Source: Pegoplata infirma | Lineage: Eukaryota; Arthropoda; Insecta; Diptera; Anthomyiidae | Length of the DNA: 64,000 bases | Reading direction: 5' to 3' | Assembly: GCA_963921195.1 (NCBI GenBank) | Contig: OY992540.1 | Span: 192,495,576-192,559,575 of the forward strand | Part shown: positions 29,700-41,929 of the stretch, one piece after another | Layout of the letters: each line of letters opens with the position of its first letter | How positions within the stretch are numbered: the stretch's first letter is position 1 | Notes under the pieces: model-generated | Databases searched by the model: none | Seen by the model: the letters and a program-made list of their open reading frames with translations, nothing else | Told to the model about the DNA's origin: nothing | Position numbers and translations under genes: made by a program

Positions 29700-32600
29700 A
29701 ATTTAGAAAATTTAACTCAAAAATGGGAAAAAGCCCAATCTCAAGACCATTCAAATGGTCTAACAATAAGTGCTGTAAAAAGAACTTGTTGAAACTTGTG
29801 AGTTACTATTGAAAAATCATTTTCCAGTATGTATGTCCGTTTACGAACAATCGTCAGTTAGAAGAATCCCAACTTTAACTGGTAGGAACATTGCGAACAA
29901 TATATTAAATCACCGGGTCCGAACGAAATCTACACTCATAAAAATTTGTTAGTATTCCTTACAAAAAAGTCTGTTACCATTACTAATAAAGTTTTCAATT
30001 TGTGCCCGATAACTTTTTCAGTTACCATTACAAACTTTGGTTTTCAAAAATTAGTAATCTAAAAAATACTAAAAAAATTAGTATTACTAAATTTTTCTGT
30101 ACAATTTTTGTAAAATGGATTTTAAAACGCGTTTGTAAATAATATTACTTTTTTGGTAAAAAATTTTAAATTGTTTATATTTAATTTTTGGTATTTGTAT
30201 ACATCATGTAAATTGCGTATTGCGCTTGTTGTCGCCAATAACTATTTCCATGCAAGTCAGTTTTTGTTAGAATTTTCGATCTAAAAAAGAGAAAATATTG
30301 AACACATTTCTTTAATACAAAATATACATACTACCATATAAAATTAATTCTTTGAAGATTGATGTTGAATAAATTGGTGTACGGTAAACTAAAAAAAATA
30401 TCAACATAATGTTTTAAATAGATCACATAAATATACAATTGTTACCTGTTGTCATCATTTCCTATTTTGCTTTATTATTCTAAAAATAAAAAACGAGTTA
30501 CATAATTTTAAACAAAAAATACTTTACAATTTGGTTACCTGCTATGATTTTTTTGTTGTAATATCTGTTTTGTACATTTTTTTATTCATTTTACCCGTCG
30601 CGTGATGTTCACCGATCGAATGTTATTTTGTGACTAAAATATTCAAAGAAAGGCATAAGGTAAATTACACAAAAATCAACCCTTTATGTGCGTGAGAAAA
30701 AAAATATTCGTGGATAGCATAAACAAAAAAAATTCCGCAAGTAAAGAAGAAAGAAAAAAAAACTGATGTTTTTATGGAAATTTTCCATTTGAAAAGGTCG
30801 GCATTGTTTTTTAAATTTTGCATGTCTTTTCTTTTCTCTATTTTGTTTCCTTTTTAATATACATTTTTTTTAAATCGAAAAAAAACTAATGAGGCGTAAA
30901 TGAATATTAAAAATAATAAACATATTCATCAAAGCGCAGTTTTATTATTAAAAAAATAACAAATACTACTAATATATTTTTTTTATTTATTTTTTTTTTT
31001 AATTTCCAAATATTTTAATAAAATTAAATTTTTTTTTAATTATAGTGTATAGGTTTTCTAGAGAAAAAAAAACGAAATTTACTAACTAATATTGTAAAAT
31101 TTACAAAATAATTATCAAAAGTTAGTACGATAATTTTTAAAAAATCAACTGAAAAAATTATTAAAAAATCAGTATAATATTAATAGTTTGTAAATCGAGT
31201 TTACTAAAAAGAATTACTAAAAATTGATTTTTTAGTAGAATTTAGTAAAAAAGTAGTAAAGTTGAGATACAAACCACTTTACAAATTTTTTTACTAACGT
31301 ATTTTTTTGAGTGTACCCATGTTTGTTTCGAAGGGGAATAGATCTCATTATTACTCAACTGGTTAGACTATTCAGATCAAGCCTTTTATTTTGCTACGTC
31401 CCACTACCATCGATTGATGTTAAATTGGTATTTATACCTTAGGTAGGGAAGAAATCTGAACAACTGGCTAAGTCCTACATGCCAATTAAACTCAGCTCAT
31501 TCTTCCTTAAAACTATGGAGACACTACTGGACTGCTTTATCAGAGAAACCTTTTTGAAAAGCAAACCGATTCACAAGTTTCAATTTGCATATCAATAGGG
31601 TAAATCCACTGACACTGCTGTGAACCAATGACTCTGGTTTTAAGACCTTCGGCTACGCTGACGATCTTGCCATTGCAGTCTTTGGGTGACATAAGCAGGC
31701 TCTCCATATGATCCAAACTGCTATCAATCATAGGGTTTATTTATTAACCCCATTTAAAACCACATTAGTATCAATCACAAGGAAAAAAACTCAAACTCAT
31801 CTCAATCTCCGGGGCTGGAAAAACATGCTCAACCTACGCCATTGGGTCCTTGAGTAACGTTCCACCATTACATATCACTGTAATGGAGAATGCCCTTAGG
31901 TTGACGGAACTTAGTAACATGAAAGAGGATTACTTACGGAGATATATGAAAATTGCAAAGCTTTTCATTATTGACCCTATAATAAAGGTCTAGGACAAAA
32001 TATTACCGATTTAAGTATTTACCAGGAACTTTGAAACTGAAATTCTTGAACGAAACGTGTGGTCAAACATGATCTGGAATTCTGAACCCAATTCCATAAT
32101 TGTCCAAGCAACACCAATAACGATACAGGCTCAAGTATCTTCAGACGAAACTTTTAATGTGCTTTCCCCATGGGGAAGTTCCGATCAATATTTCAGGCAT
32201 AACTGTATGCCATTCACATAAGCGTCACCGAATGTCTTCGCAGAAGGGCAATCGGTTCACGTATATACATAATGTATGTCAGTCAGGCTGCAATGAAAGC
32301 TCTTATAGCTTATATCATAAGCATCATCTGGATCATCTGTTCATGAATCATCTGGACTCTTCATGAATTGGGTTGAACTCCTTAACAAACTAGGATGAGA
32401 TAACGACTTGGCCCTAGTATGGATTCCGGATCACGAGGGCAATACGGGGAACAATTGTTGAGATTGTCTGGCAAATGGTGGTGTCCGTGGACCCTTCATT
32501 GGTCCGGAACCATTCTTTGGTCTGCCATTGGGACATGTTAGGGAAAAACTCAAACAATCGAGTGAAGTTCATGGAATACTGGAACTGCGTTGGCCAAAGG

Positions 32601-32880
32601 CAGAGATCGATAACTCCGTTCAACTCTACAGCAAACCTGCTACTATCCTTGGACAAAAAGGATCTCCGAGTCCTAACGTGCAACCTAACTGGACATCGCA
32701 ACATCTATCTGACACGGACACGTGCATATTTTGCGAGATAGAGGAGGAGAAAGCAGAACTAATTCTTTGTACATGCCCGAGACTGACTAGTAGATGAATT
32801 CGACATCTGGGGAGACATTTGATATCTCTAACTTACGTACCGAACTCTCTACCAAATAGGATTCTCGGCTTTAACAAAGC
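29700..32880 (+). pseudogene. LINE-B non-LTR retrotransposon: RT and RNase H remains
   Basis: Joined across the MITE, the frame reads SPGPNEI-Y-PCLF and continues RRGIDLIITQLVRLFRSSLL, the standard linker into the RT fingers. KSYMPIKLSSFFLKTMETLL (31466-31530) and HKFQFAYQ-GKSTDTAVNQ are RT motifs 1-2. GYADDLAIAVFG at 31651-31686 is the catalytic YADD box. The domain between them is deleted. Later a decayed RNase H segment (QAALKAL-like, LVW-PxH, 32280-32440) and a zinc-like C-terminus TCIFCEIEEEKAELILCTCP (32718-32780) follow. Stops and frameshifts occur throughout. Confidence 0.82.
29933..31313. mobile_element. CACTC MITE C, 1381 bp, TA target duplication
   Basis: Ends CACTCATAAAAATTTGTTAGTA-like (left) and inverse CACTCAAAAAAATACGTTAG (right), with TA at 29931-29932 and 31314-31315. 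It interrupts LINE-B exactly within an Ile-Tyr-Pro reading that closes when the insert and one TA are removed. The interior is AT-rich and non-coding, with TTAGTA and TTACTAA words throughout. Confidence 0.88.
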
Positions 32881-33049
32881 CTCTTTCAGTGCATAAGACC
32901 TCTTTAATCACATCTAACAAAATATAATCCTGCATTGACCAAATCACTACAATAGTCAGGTAAATCTTCGAGCCAGTCTCAATCCAAGCTTCCCTAAACA
33001 GACTCCGTATCAAAGTTACTTGTGTAAATTCGATCTGCATGTTTTTAAT

Positions 33050-33660
33050 TTAGTGGTGGCAAAAGGTTTATGTACATATATGCATAATGTCTGAGAGTCA
33101 GGCTGCACTGAAAGCTCTTACAGCTGATGATGTCATCCGGACTGTGTTGAATCCCTTAAAAAATTAGGACGAGATAACGAACTTAGCCTAGTATGGACTC
33201 CTGGTCACGAGGAATGGATTGTCTGGCAAATCTTGGTGTCCGCAGACCCTTTATTGGCCCGGAACCATTCTTTGGTCTGCTACTGGCACATATTAGGAAA
33301 ACCTCAAAATATCGATTGAATCCAAGTTCATGGTACATTGTAACTGCGCTGGCCAATGGAAGGTGAAGAGATTCATATCTCCATTTAGCTCGGCAGCAAA
33401 GCTGCTACTATCCTTGAACAAAAAGTATATCGAAATCCCAACATCCTACCTAACTGGACATTGCAACTTACGTTACCACCTTAGAAAGAGAAATATGTAT
33501 GTCACGGATAAGTGCATATTCTGCGAGATAGAGAAGGAGACAGCAGAACATATGCTGCGAGGACAATTGATATCTCCAATTGACGTAAGGAACTTCCTAC
33601 CAAATAGGATCCTCAGCTTTATTAAATGCCTAAACTCCAGGCCAGCCTGGAAGTGATACT
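33050..33660 (+). pseudogene. second LINE-B RNase H/C-terminal fragment
   Basis: It repeats the 32270-32780 segment: SESQAALKALTADDVIRTVL (Asp-strand neighbour and helix), LVWTPGHE, and later VTDKCIFCEIEKETAEHMLR with a CxxC-x-H zinc-like pattern (33490-33560). It stands as a partial duplicate directly after the first copy. Frame breaks near 33160 and 33220 disable it. Confidence 0.75.
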
Positions 33661-33664
33661 AAAC

Positions 33665-34440
33665 ATTCATTCCGTTTGGTTGGGGAATCGGAACTGGAAC
33701 AGAAAACCGACTAATTCCCACCACAGACGAACTTTCACAAACCTTCGAATTCCAAATACCAACTGCGGAAAACTATGTGATAACAGAGAATGTGATCTCA
33801 ATCTTTACGAACGGATCGAAAGTGGAGATCGGTACGGGTTCGAGAGTATACTCTGAATGCCTAGAAATTGGGGCTTCATTGAGACTTCCGGACAAGTATA
33901 GTGTTTTCAAGGCTGAAGTACTTACAATTGATAAACCGTGCAGATAATCATGACAAGGGATTTTCGTCCTTGTTAAGGGATCAATACTGTAAAATCGGGA
34001 ATCGTTGGGAACTGTGTACAATCCCTTTGTCGAATTAGTCAGCACACGGTCAAGCTAATCTGGGTCGCTGGACGTTCTAAGAGGACAAAAAGTCGTCTTG
34101 CTTTTAAAAAGCGGGCGACTAGTCTATTAGTGGGAGTACCGACAGGACACTGTATAATCGTCCAAATGGGCGGGAATTTCTGTTGGGGAAGTGGAAGAGA
34201 AGGAGTAAGTGAAGCACCTGTTATGTGAATGTTTCGGTTTGATAAACCTGTATGCCTTTATAGTGTCTCATTGACATCTCCAGCAGAATATCTTAGGGAA
34301 TCGTGGTGTTTTAAGAAGTAGAACTTTGTATCAGAGGGGGAGTAGGAAAATAACAATTAAAGGAATCACAATGGGCCTTATGGTCTCGGAGTGATTTCGC
34401 CAAATGGTAAACGCCCATTCAACCTAACCTGGGATCATTC
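33665..34440 (+). pseudogene. LINE-D copy without the hAT insertion, RNase H to 3' end
   Basis: It contains GSKVEIGTGSRVYSECLEIG and ASLRLPDKYSVFKAEVLTID (33815-33930), the RNase H acidic strand and Glu helix. The 3' region near 34190-34430 matches 19190-19450 (GGAATCACAATGGGCCTTATG). The middle is deleted around 34050-34100. It supplies the empty-site reading for the 2.0-kb hAT: the junction near 33775-33800 is continuous with a single TAACAG. Confidence 0.78.
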
Positions 34441-37400
34441 TTGTCGCAGTGCATTGGGTTTCTTTTTAATCTTATATACCAGTGCCATTCCAAATTTGGT
34501 AGTGCTACCAGATCGTCTTCAATAGAAGTCCTTTATTATAAAGTCTAACATATTCAACAAAAATATTTGGCCCTCCTCCAATGTTAATCTTTGCTACTTC
34601 TCTTTCGATCTACACAGTTTTTTTTTATTGTTGTATGTTTTAGTTGTGGAAAAAAAGAGTTTAATTAGCCTCAATTAATGTTTTAATTGAAGTTTTTATA
34701 AGGCGTTTTTGCAGCAAAAAAAATACAAAAAAGAAAAACAATGAATAAAAAAAAAACTATAAACTTATTGTAAAGAACAGGAAAAAAAGACTGCATAAAT
34801 AAAAACAATTCCTAAGAACTATGATTTCATTTATGAGTTGTGGGAGAATATAATTGTAATGAATATTTTTTTTTTTTAATAATTCTTTTTAATTTATTTC
34901 TGGGGTATAAAATTTCTTATAACCTCGAAAATAAAATGATAAATGTCTTTAAGAAAAGAACAAAAAAATAATAGCAATAGCAAAAAAGGTACGGTTTGTT
35001 AAATCAAAGTTATTTGGTTTGATAGAATTACTGTCAAATTGACAGTCAATCGAAGTGAATAACTAAATGTCAGACTCAGGTGACAGTTTTTTTAGTTGTT
35101 TGACTGAACGATTGGCTGTATTATTGTGTGTTTGGCAATTTGTTTGTTGCTTTTTTTTTTGTTTTATTAGAAATAGAAATTAACAACAATTTAAAAACCG
35201 TTGGTTAAACATTATTTCATAAACTATCTTTACTTAGCACGTTTTATAAAAGTCAACTAACTCAAAAGTACTAAATACATAAAACATTTAATTTATTAAA
35301 GACAATAACAAAAAAAGAAGGTAAAAGCCAAACACAAGTTTTATTTTTAAATTGACTAAAAAACGACAACCAATAAAATTAAATAAAAAAATTAAGTGCT
35401 AAAAATTGTGGACAAAACAGACTTAATGATTCCCTATTCAAGCAGATCTTCAAGATCTTTATTTTGACTGATTTCATCTTAAAAGAATCGAGTTTACAAA
35501 TTTTAAAGCGAATCCTTTACATTTTTAAAATTATGCGATATAAAGCAATAAAAGAGAGTTTATTCTAGTTCGAGGTCATTAATTTTTCCCATTATGAGTT
35601 AACATAAGAAGTACTTATGTTTACTATTATTTCTCTCTTAGAGTTTCTGCTTTTAAAAATTTTGTCATTTTCAGAATTGAATTAACTATCGTTTCAGGGA
35701 TTTTCTAATTATTTCCCATCATCAGTATTCTTTAGGAAATTGTGGTAATACTCTTGTTGTTTAAAACTCAAATATTCACATTCGGCATTGCAAATTTTTC
35801 AAATCCAGAGGAAATATGAATTCTAACGAAAACCATCATTCCTTTAAAAATGTTCTACTCATTCCAATTCGCGAATGTCAGGGCGGAAAACTCTTTCAAA
35901 TGTTTACTTTCCAAATGATCAACACTGTCAATAATTTCAATTTAATTAATTTTCACTTAACATAACTAATAAAAGTATTACCTACCCCTCAACTAGTGTA
36001 CTTTAACATACAGTAGGGTATTTCACACAGTACACCAGACACTATAACTTTAATTTGTTAGACAACAACAAGACTGACTACAAAGTGAAGTCATTGTTTT
36101 AAGTCCATATATGGTTTATAAGTGTTTGTAACTATTTTAAAATAACAATTGTAATAGTTTTTTAATAATAATTTATATGGCATTTAGTTCAAAATTGTGT
36201 CATATTTTCCATAAATAAATACAATGTTGTACTCGAAATTAGTGTTGAAATAACAAACAATACTATTCTATATATTTAAATTTTAATACTTTTTTTGTGT
36301 AATAAATGGTTTTATTAACGCTTTCACGGGTCAGATTTTGAAACTAATACATACACTCGAAAATAATTAACTAAACAATTATCAATTTGAACTAGTTCAT
36401 TTTAGTTCATTAATATTTGAAGAAGAGATTGGCCTAGACACCATTGTGTTCGCATTCCATGGTTCTAGATTCAATTGGTTTCTTTAAGCGTCGTCATAGT
36501 TCTTGAGTCTTAAGAATCTTTAAAAGTGAATAACTATTGCTCGAAGGGTTTTCTGGAATTTTGCGGTCTATGAGTCAAGAGCAAAAAAAATTCTGGTGGA
36601 GTTTTTGTTGTGTCGACGGTATTTATCGAGATATGTGCATTTTTAAAATCTCTGGAATGGGACCCAGATGTGTGAAGCTAGGCTTTCCATATGTGTATTT
36701 TCTTTTAAATTTTTTTTTTTTTTGTTCTATCTCGCTTAGTTTTCCATATCGAATTGTTAACTAAATTCTAAAAAGAACACTTTGCCAATTTTTTAAAGAT
36801 AATATGATGAACTAATTCGTAGCTTATTAGGTCATAAAACTGATTTAAAAAAAAAAAAAATTGTGCAAACATAGGCTATTAAGCTACCAACTACCCCACA
36901 GGAGAGAGGAGACATAACCCTAACTAGCTGACTTCCGTTCTAACAAACCGTATCACTTCCCTATCTATTTCCGAGGCAATAGGCATGCTTTTCAATATGT
37001 TTCCCGTCTATGAAATTATCTGCGAATCCGTGGTCCAAAAAAGAAGCCAAAACATATTTCTAAAAGTATTTAGACCTATTATTTAAGGAGGCTTGCTGAG
37101 TTTTATGCCCTTATTCAGTATGTCGTACAAAGTGAGTGACTAGAAATTTTGTACGTAAAACAAAAAAAATTTGAATTATTTGTTTTTGTTTATGTACAAA
37201 TTTTGTAGTCACTCACTTCGACCGAAATAGCGACTAGCACAGTTAGAGTTTTTGTCCGATGTGAGTTTGCCATTTACCAGTCATTCAAGTGTTTTTTGTT
37301 ACTAACACTCATGGGATGCCCCCTACAAATGCAGTGCATTGTGCTGATATCAGGAAAATAAGTTATGGAAAGGAGGAAAGATGGAGTAGTGTTTATGGAC

Positions 37401-37859
37401 ATTTGATTTAAATTTCTGTATTTTCTTTATAATTCAAGGGGAGATCTAGCCCTTACGGCCGGCACTGCGACGTATTCACACAATATGTGTTGCGTTGTTC
37501 CAAATTTTTAAATTATGCCTTTGACAGTTTACTTTATAATGTCCTGTAAGAAAACCTGTCATTAACCTAATATTACTTTTGTTGTGATTAAGAATACTTT
37601 CTTATGATAGTGGCACTATTAGTGCTTTGAATTGTCGTAGAACCAATGAGTTCCCACAAGTTTAGAAAGTCTGTCCTCTCTACACCCTAACTATGGTCGT
37701 GAAGGTTTTAGTCCCATAATAGAGTTCGGTTTCTCAATACCCTCGAAACCTCTGTGACCAGGGATCCAGGGTATCAAAACACTCTAGCGTCAGTTTTGAT
37801 TTAAAACTCCCAGGAAGAAAGCGCGTGAATTGCCGCCTAGCTAACAAATTAGATTGAAT
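34441..37859. other. 3.4 kb of mostly unassigned AT-rich DNA
   Basis: Low-complexity and unique-looking sequence. A possible left end of a CTCGAG foldback is at 35562 (TTATTCTAGTTCGAGGTCAT). A weak tRNA-like relic lies near 36430-36480 (CCATGGTTCTAGATTCAATT) and another SINE relic near 36865-36905. GGAGATCTAGCCCTTACGGC at 37440 recurs inverted at 63721. No gene was recognised; the ORF at 36537-36764 shows no family features. Confidence 0.45.
36865..36905 (-). mobile_element. SINE head remnant
   Basis: On plus: GCTACCAACTACCCCACAGGAG, similar to the A-box side of S3 (GCTACCAACTAACCTACAGGAG). The B-box and body are absent. Confidence 0.4.
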
Positions 37860-38250
37860 CATGAGCACCCTTCATACCCTTTGCAATATTAGAGTTAATA
37901 TTGCGTATAATAGCCTGAATTTCAGCCTGGTCTCGGAGATCCAAGTATATGGACCGTAAACACCAGTTCCCACTCCAGAGGTAATTTTTGATCTGTCAGT
38001 ATACCAGTTTAGGCTTCTAGTATACACAATTGGTCCACCTTCATCCATATCTGGTCTAATCGGTATCATGATCTGAAATTTCTGTCCAAAGCGAAGCCCA
38101 AAGTTTATTCTATACGGCGGTATATCCAAGTTTTTCCCAATTCCTATTGAAGAAAGGATATTGGAGTGACCACTCAAGTTACGAGGGTCAGAGTAATTGA
38201 TATTCATCCTTCGCGTAGTCATAGTGGCCGTAGATCAATGCAGGACGTCC
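37860..38250 (-). pseudogene. LINE-C RNase H N-terminal fragment (minus)
   Basis: The minus ORF 37872-38222 contains VYTRSLNWYTDRSKITSGVG and TGVYGP. WYTDGSK-x-x-x-GxGxGVYG is the first RNase H strand with its catalytic Asp; here Gly is replaced by Arg. It differs from LINE-A and LINE-D. A plus-strand relative (GAGAGVYGPNTRIS-like) lies at 43240-43310. Confidence 0.65.
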
Positions 38251-40009
38251 TGCTGTCGTTGAAGTAGCCCGCCTCTGAACACGGTTCAAAGTCCTGCCAG
38301 AGAGTTGTATTCTATTTTCGGTCGGATGTAGGTTGTATAAATAGTGAGAAGATCGGAAGGAGTTAAGTAATTCACAGATTAAAAAATCAGAGACACTTGA
38401 ACACTTCTTTCGATACCTGAAAAACGTCTTTGTTCCAACCAGTGGGTGTCAGATTATATGGGGTCGAAAAAAATGCACTCTTTTTTTACAAAGGAAAAAA
38501 TGGTTCTCTTAATGTATGAAAATATCTGCAAATTTTTAAAAAAAATGCTGCAAAATCAGGGGCAAAAGTAGGAAGAGTTGGCAAAATGCTCCAAAATCAG
38601 GGGAAAAGGTAGGGAAATTAGTTGAGAGAGAATTTTAATAACGGAAATAGTGGTAATCCTCTCAATATAGATAGGGAATCCTCTCAATAATAGTGGTAAA
38701 ATTTACTCATTTTCTAATTCTCTTTGATCTTTTTACAAAATTTTTAAATTTCTGTAATACATTAAGTTTACCAATTTTCATAAACTTGCAGACTGACTTT
38801 GGGTCCATTCAAACTCTCTTACTTTCCTTACTCTATGGTTCCAACGTAATATGAAGAGTATCCGATTTTTCAATATTGGTACCACCCATAAATACAGACA
38901 ACAATGGTGTTTCCACGGCTCGTCTGTGTGACGGCATACTACATTGAGTCTTGTGCGCAATAAAATCTACTATATTCACACCCAATCAGATATTGCCAAA
39001 AGGTATGCATTGAGTGAGTCATTCATGATAAGTTTTTTGCCCTCGACTTCAGCGAGGCTTGACCAATGATCAAAGGAAAATAAATGTCAAATGTTACTGA
39101 CATCTTCAAAATAATAGATTGGAAGTTTTACTAAGAAGAATATTGATAAAAATAAGAAAAAAATTAGGAGAAAGAACATTGCAATACCCCTGAGTTAAGC
39201 TGAAATTCATTGGATAAAACCCGATCTATAACAATACGTATAGTGCGATCTATAAGGAAGTTCGAAATAAATTGATAGAAGACATTTCCTGACACCAAAA
39301 GCAATAAGCTGGAATAAACTTCAAGCAGATATCTTTCCTGTCACTTGTGGCATAAATATGTTTTTTCACACTTTCCTAAACCTAACTTCTTTCCGTCAAT
39401 ACAATGCATGGCATCAGTAGGGTACATCCCCTGAATGTTGGCCTGACATAAAAAAAATATGCTTTCAGCGAAACTGCCGTCCGGTTTCAAGAGTTTGATA
39501 GACTCATCAAAGTCTTTGGACTTTTAGAGCAGCGCATTTGGGCGATTGTAATTCAGGTTAGATCAGATTTGTTTTGAAAATTCAATTACAAAATCTATCA
39601 ACATATGTACGAGTCTTTTCCGCGGACTAAAGTCGTAGTTCATAGGCGTACGAGTATATTCCAGAACCGTAAAAATAGATACAGGTGCCAATAATTTAAG
39701 TAAACTTGTCTTTCGGTAAAGATTATCGCATAAAAATCGAAGGTTCGAGAACGCAAACTAGTTGCTAAGTAAAAGTTCAGCCTTTTGCTGGGTTAGTTAA
39801 TCCTAAATAACTTTAATAGTTAATTTTAACTACACATACTCTCATTGTTATAAAATTGCAATTATTTTTTTTTTCAACAAAAAATTTATGCAGGCCTCTA
39901 TTCATGTTGTAATTATTATTTAGTTGTTCTTTTTGAAAAAATAATTTAAGCAGAACAAAGGGTTCAACTACACTATTCATCTATTTCTGGTAAGTTGTTC
40001 GTAGTCATA
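38251..40009. other. unassigned stretch
   Basis: No recognised element across 1.8 kb. It is less AT-biased than its surroundings in places (38770-38990, 39230-39560). That suggests old, decayed coding repeats, but I could not match any motif. Confidence 0.4.
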
Positions 40010-40600
40010 TATACTACAGGGTGATACATTTTGTGGTTTCAAAACCGCCGGTCTGGCAAAGATGTCAGCTGGTAAATATCTGTCTGCTGAAGTGTCATAT
40101 GGATCATTTATTATCCAAAGAACGTGTTAAAATAATTAAAACTTAACACAAAAGTTGTGCTACAAACAGGGCTACTTTTCAATTGTTATGGTATGATTAT
40201 GATCGTCTTAATCGTGTTACTGTGCAAGGATTTGGCAAGATTATAAAGAAATTTTGAAGAGACTGAAAGCGTTAAAGACGTGATCAGGCCTGTGAATCAT
40301 CGCAATGTGCGCACTTCGGAAAATATCGCTTCTGTTAGTGAAAGTGTTGCGGATAAACCAAGTTGATGACGTCAATTGGCCACCAAGATCATGCGATTTG
40401 ACGTCGTTACAATTTTAAGTGGGACTACATCAAACACCGTATCTTCGCGGGTAGTTTTCTTTATGTTGGAGCATTTTAAAGCCAACATTCTTCAAGTTCT
40501 TGCCGAGATACCGCCAGAAAGGGGCAAAAAAGTGGTCGTAATTTATCTCAGAAGGATTGGCTGCTGTAACTAATCTAGAAGAGGGCATTTAAATGAAATT
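40010..40600 (+). pseudogene. mariner-type transposase relic, internally deleted
   Basis: Frame-shifted translation gives KERVKIIKT, then KIIKKFEETESVKDVIRPVN and VRTSENIASVSESVADKPS (40105-40360), the paired helix-turn-helix and linker of IS630/Tc1/mariner-superfamily transposases. This runs directly into NWPPRSCDLT (40374-40403), the C-terminal stretch holding the last catalytic Asp, then AEIPPERGKKVV and a RGGHLNEIV-like end (40500-40600). The middle, with the first catalytic residues, is missing, so it cannot be active. A copy of the palindromic MITE abuts it. Confidence 0.82.
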
Positions 40601-40605
40601 GTAAA

Positions 40606-40957
40606 GTAATGTAAATGAAATAATTGAGCTCGAGGTCTGTTGTTTTAAATTATTTTTATTTTATTTCTCCGATATTTCGAAATTCATCGAATTTCATCCT
40701 CAGGGACACTTGTAAAAATTACACTAACAAAATAAACTTTAAGCTATAGTTGTTTTAACATCGTCGTATGGTGCAATACCATGGTGCAAGACCATACGAC
40801 GATGTTAAAACAACTATAGCTTAAAGTTTGTTTTGTTTGTGCAATTTTTACAATTGACCCTGAGGATGCAATTCGATGAATTTCGAAATATCGGAGAAAT
40901 AAAATAAAAATTATTTAAAACAACAGACCTCGAGCACAATTATTTCATTTACATTAC
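40606..40957. mobile_element. 352-bp palindromic CTCGAG MITE (C3)
   Basis: Arms of about 170 bp are near-perfect inverses from GTAATGTAAATGAAATAATT to AATTATTTCATTTACATTAC, with CTCGAGGTCTGTTGTTTT near each tip and CGTCGTATGGT at the centre (40765-40800). Non-coding. It shares the GCTCGAGG tip with C1, C2 and C4, although the arms differ. Confidence 0.88.
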
Positions 40958-41024
40958 AAATTTAACGGTCAAATAAATACAAAATTAAATTTTTAAATTT
41001 AAATAAAGTTTCTTCGAAATCATA

Positions 41025-41271
41025 CACAGAGAAAAATAAATTTCCAACTGAATTCTTCAGTTGTTGCAACTCAAAATTCGGTTGCTGCTACTAAATTTCA
41101 CTGTGGCAGACGAATTTTTTAGTTGTTTCAATTAAAATACTGTTGTATTAACAAAATTTAGTTGTAACTACCGATATTTAGTTGTTTTAACCTTAATACA
41201 AATGCATCAACCGAATTTTTGTTGCAACGACTGAATTTCAGTTGGAAATTAGCAAATTTGTTTTCTGTGTG
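41025..41271. mobile_element. CACAGA...TCTGTG MITE, about 250 bp
   Basis: Starts CACAGAGAAAAATAAATTTC followed by CAACTGAA and ends TTCAGTTGGAAATT...TTTTCTGTGTG. TA stands on both sides (41023-41024, 41272-41273). The interior iterates GTTGCAAC and CAACTGAATTT words. Confidence 0.72.
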
Positions 41272-41929
41272 TATAACTTTACTTTAAAGCCGAAAAATGG
41301 ATAACCCTTTACAATTGTTGTGTGAGAATTTACAATTATATTAAAAATACGAATATACAAGATTATAACTGCCAAGTACTACTGCTGCTCTATTCATTAT
41401 AAAGTCATAATGGGATCATTGCTACTATATGTTAAAATTCATAGTCGCGTAATACCGCCATTCTTTTAAGTATTCTGCTGGTCTAAGTAATTACGTATGA
41501 GATTAATTTCTGTATAATGATAATGGCATAAAAAAATAATAAAATTACAAAAAAAATTATTCAATCAGAGCAAAAGAAATAAATATTATGCTACCTACGG
41601 CTGGCTGACTGACACTTCAAAAAGATCAGTAAAATAAATTTGTTATCAGTTGAAAATGGAATGATGTGAAAAAAGCATATTTCCCAAAGAATGTTTCACA
41701 AAGGTTGGCAACGATAAAAGACAACGAAGAAGGTGTGAAATATACACAGAAGTTTAATATTAATTAACCCAGCTGAGTTGTGATAAGTTGAATATGATTT
41801 CAAAATTTCTTATTCCATCATTAAATTTTTAAAGTCTCCAAGCTGATGATATTCACTTTTTAACTCCATGTGTAACGCATCGAAAAATCGGACCAAATTT
41901 CCCTATTAAAGAAGATATTAACCTTTATA
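41272..41929. other. unassigned stretch
   Basis: No recognised element. A short GCATCGAAAAATCGGACC near 41876 resembles mini-me edge sequence but is too short to call. Confidence 0.35.
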
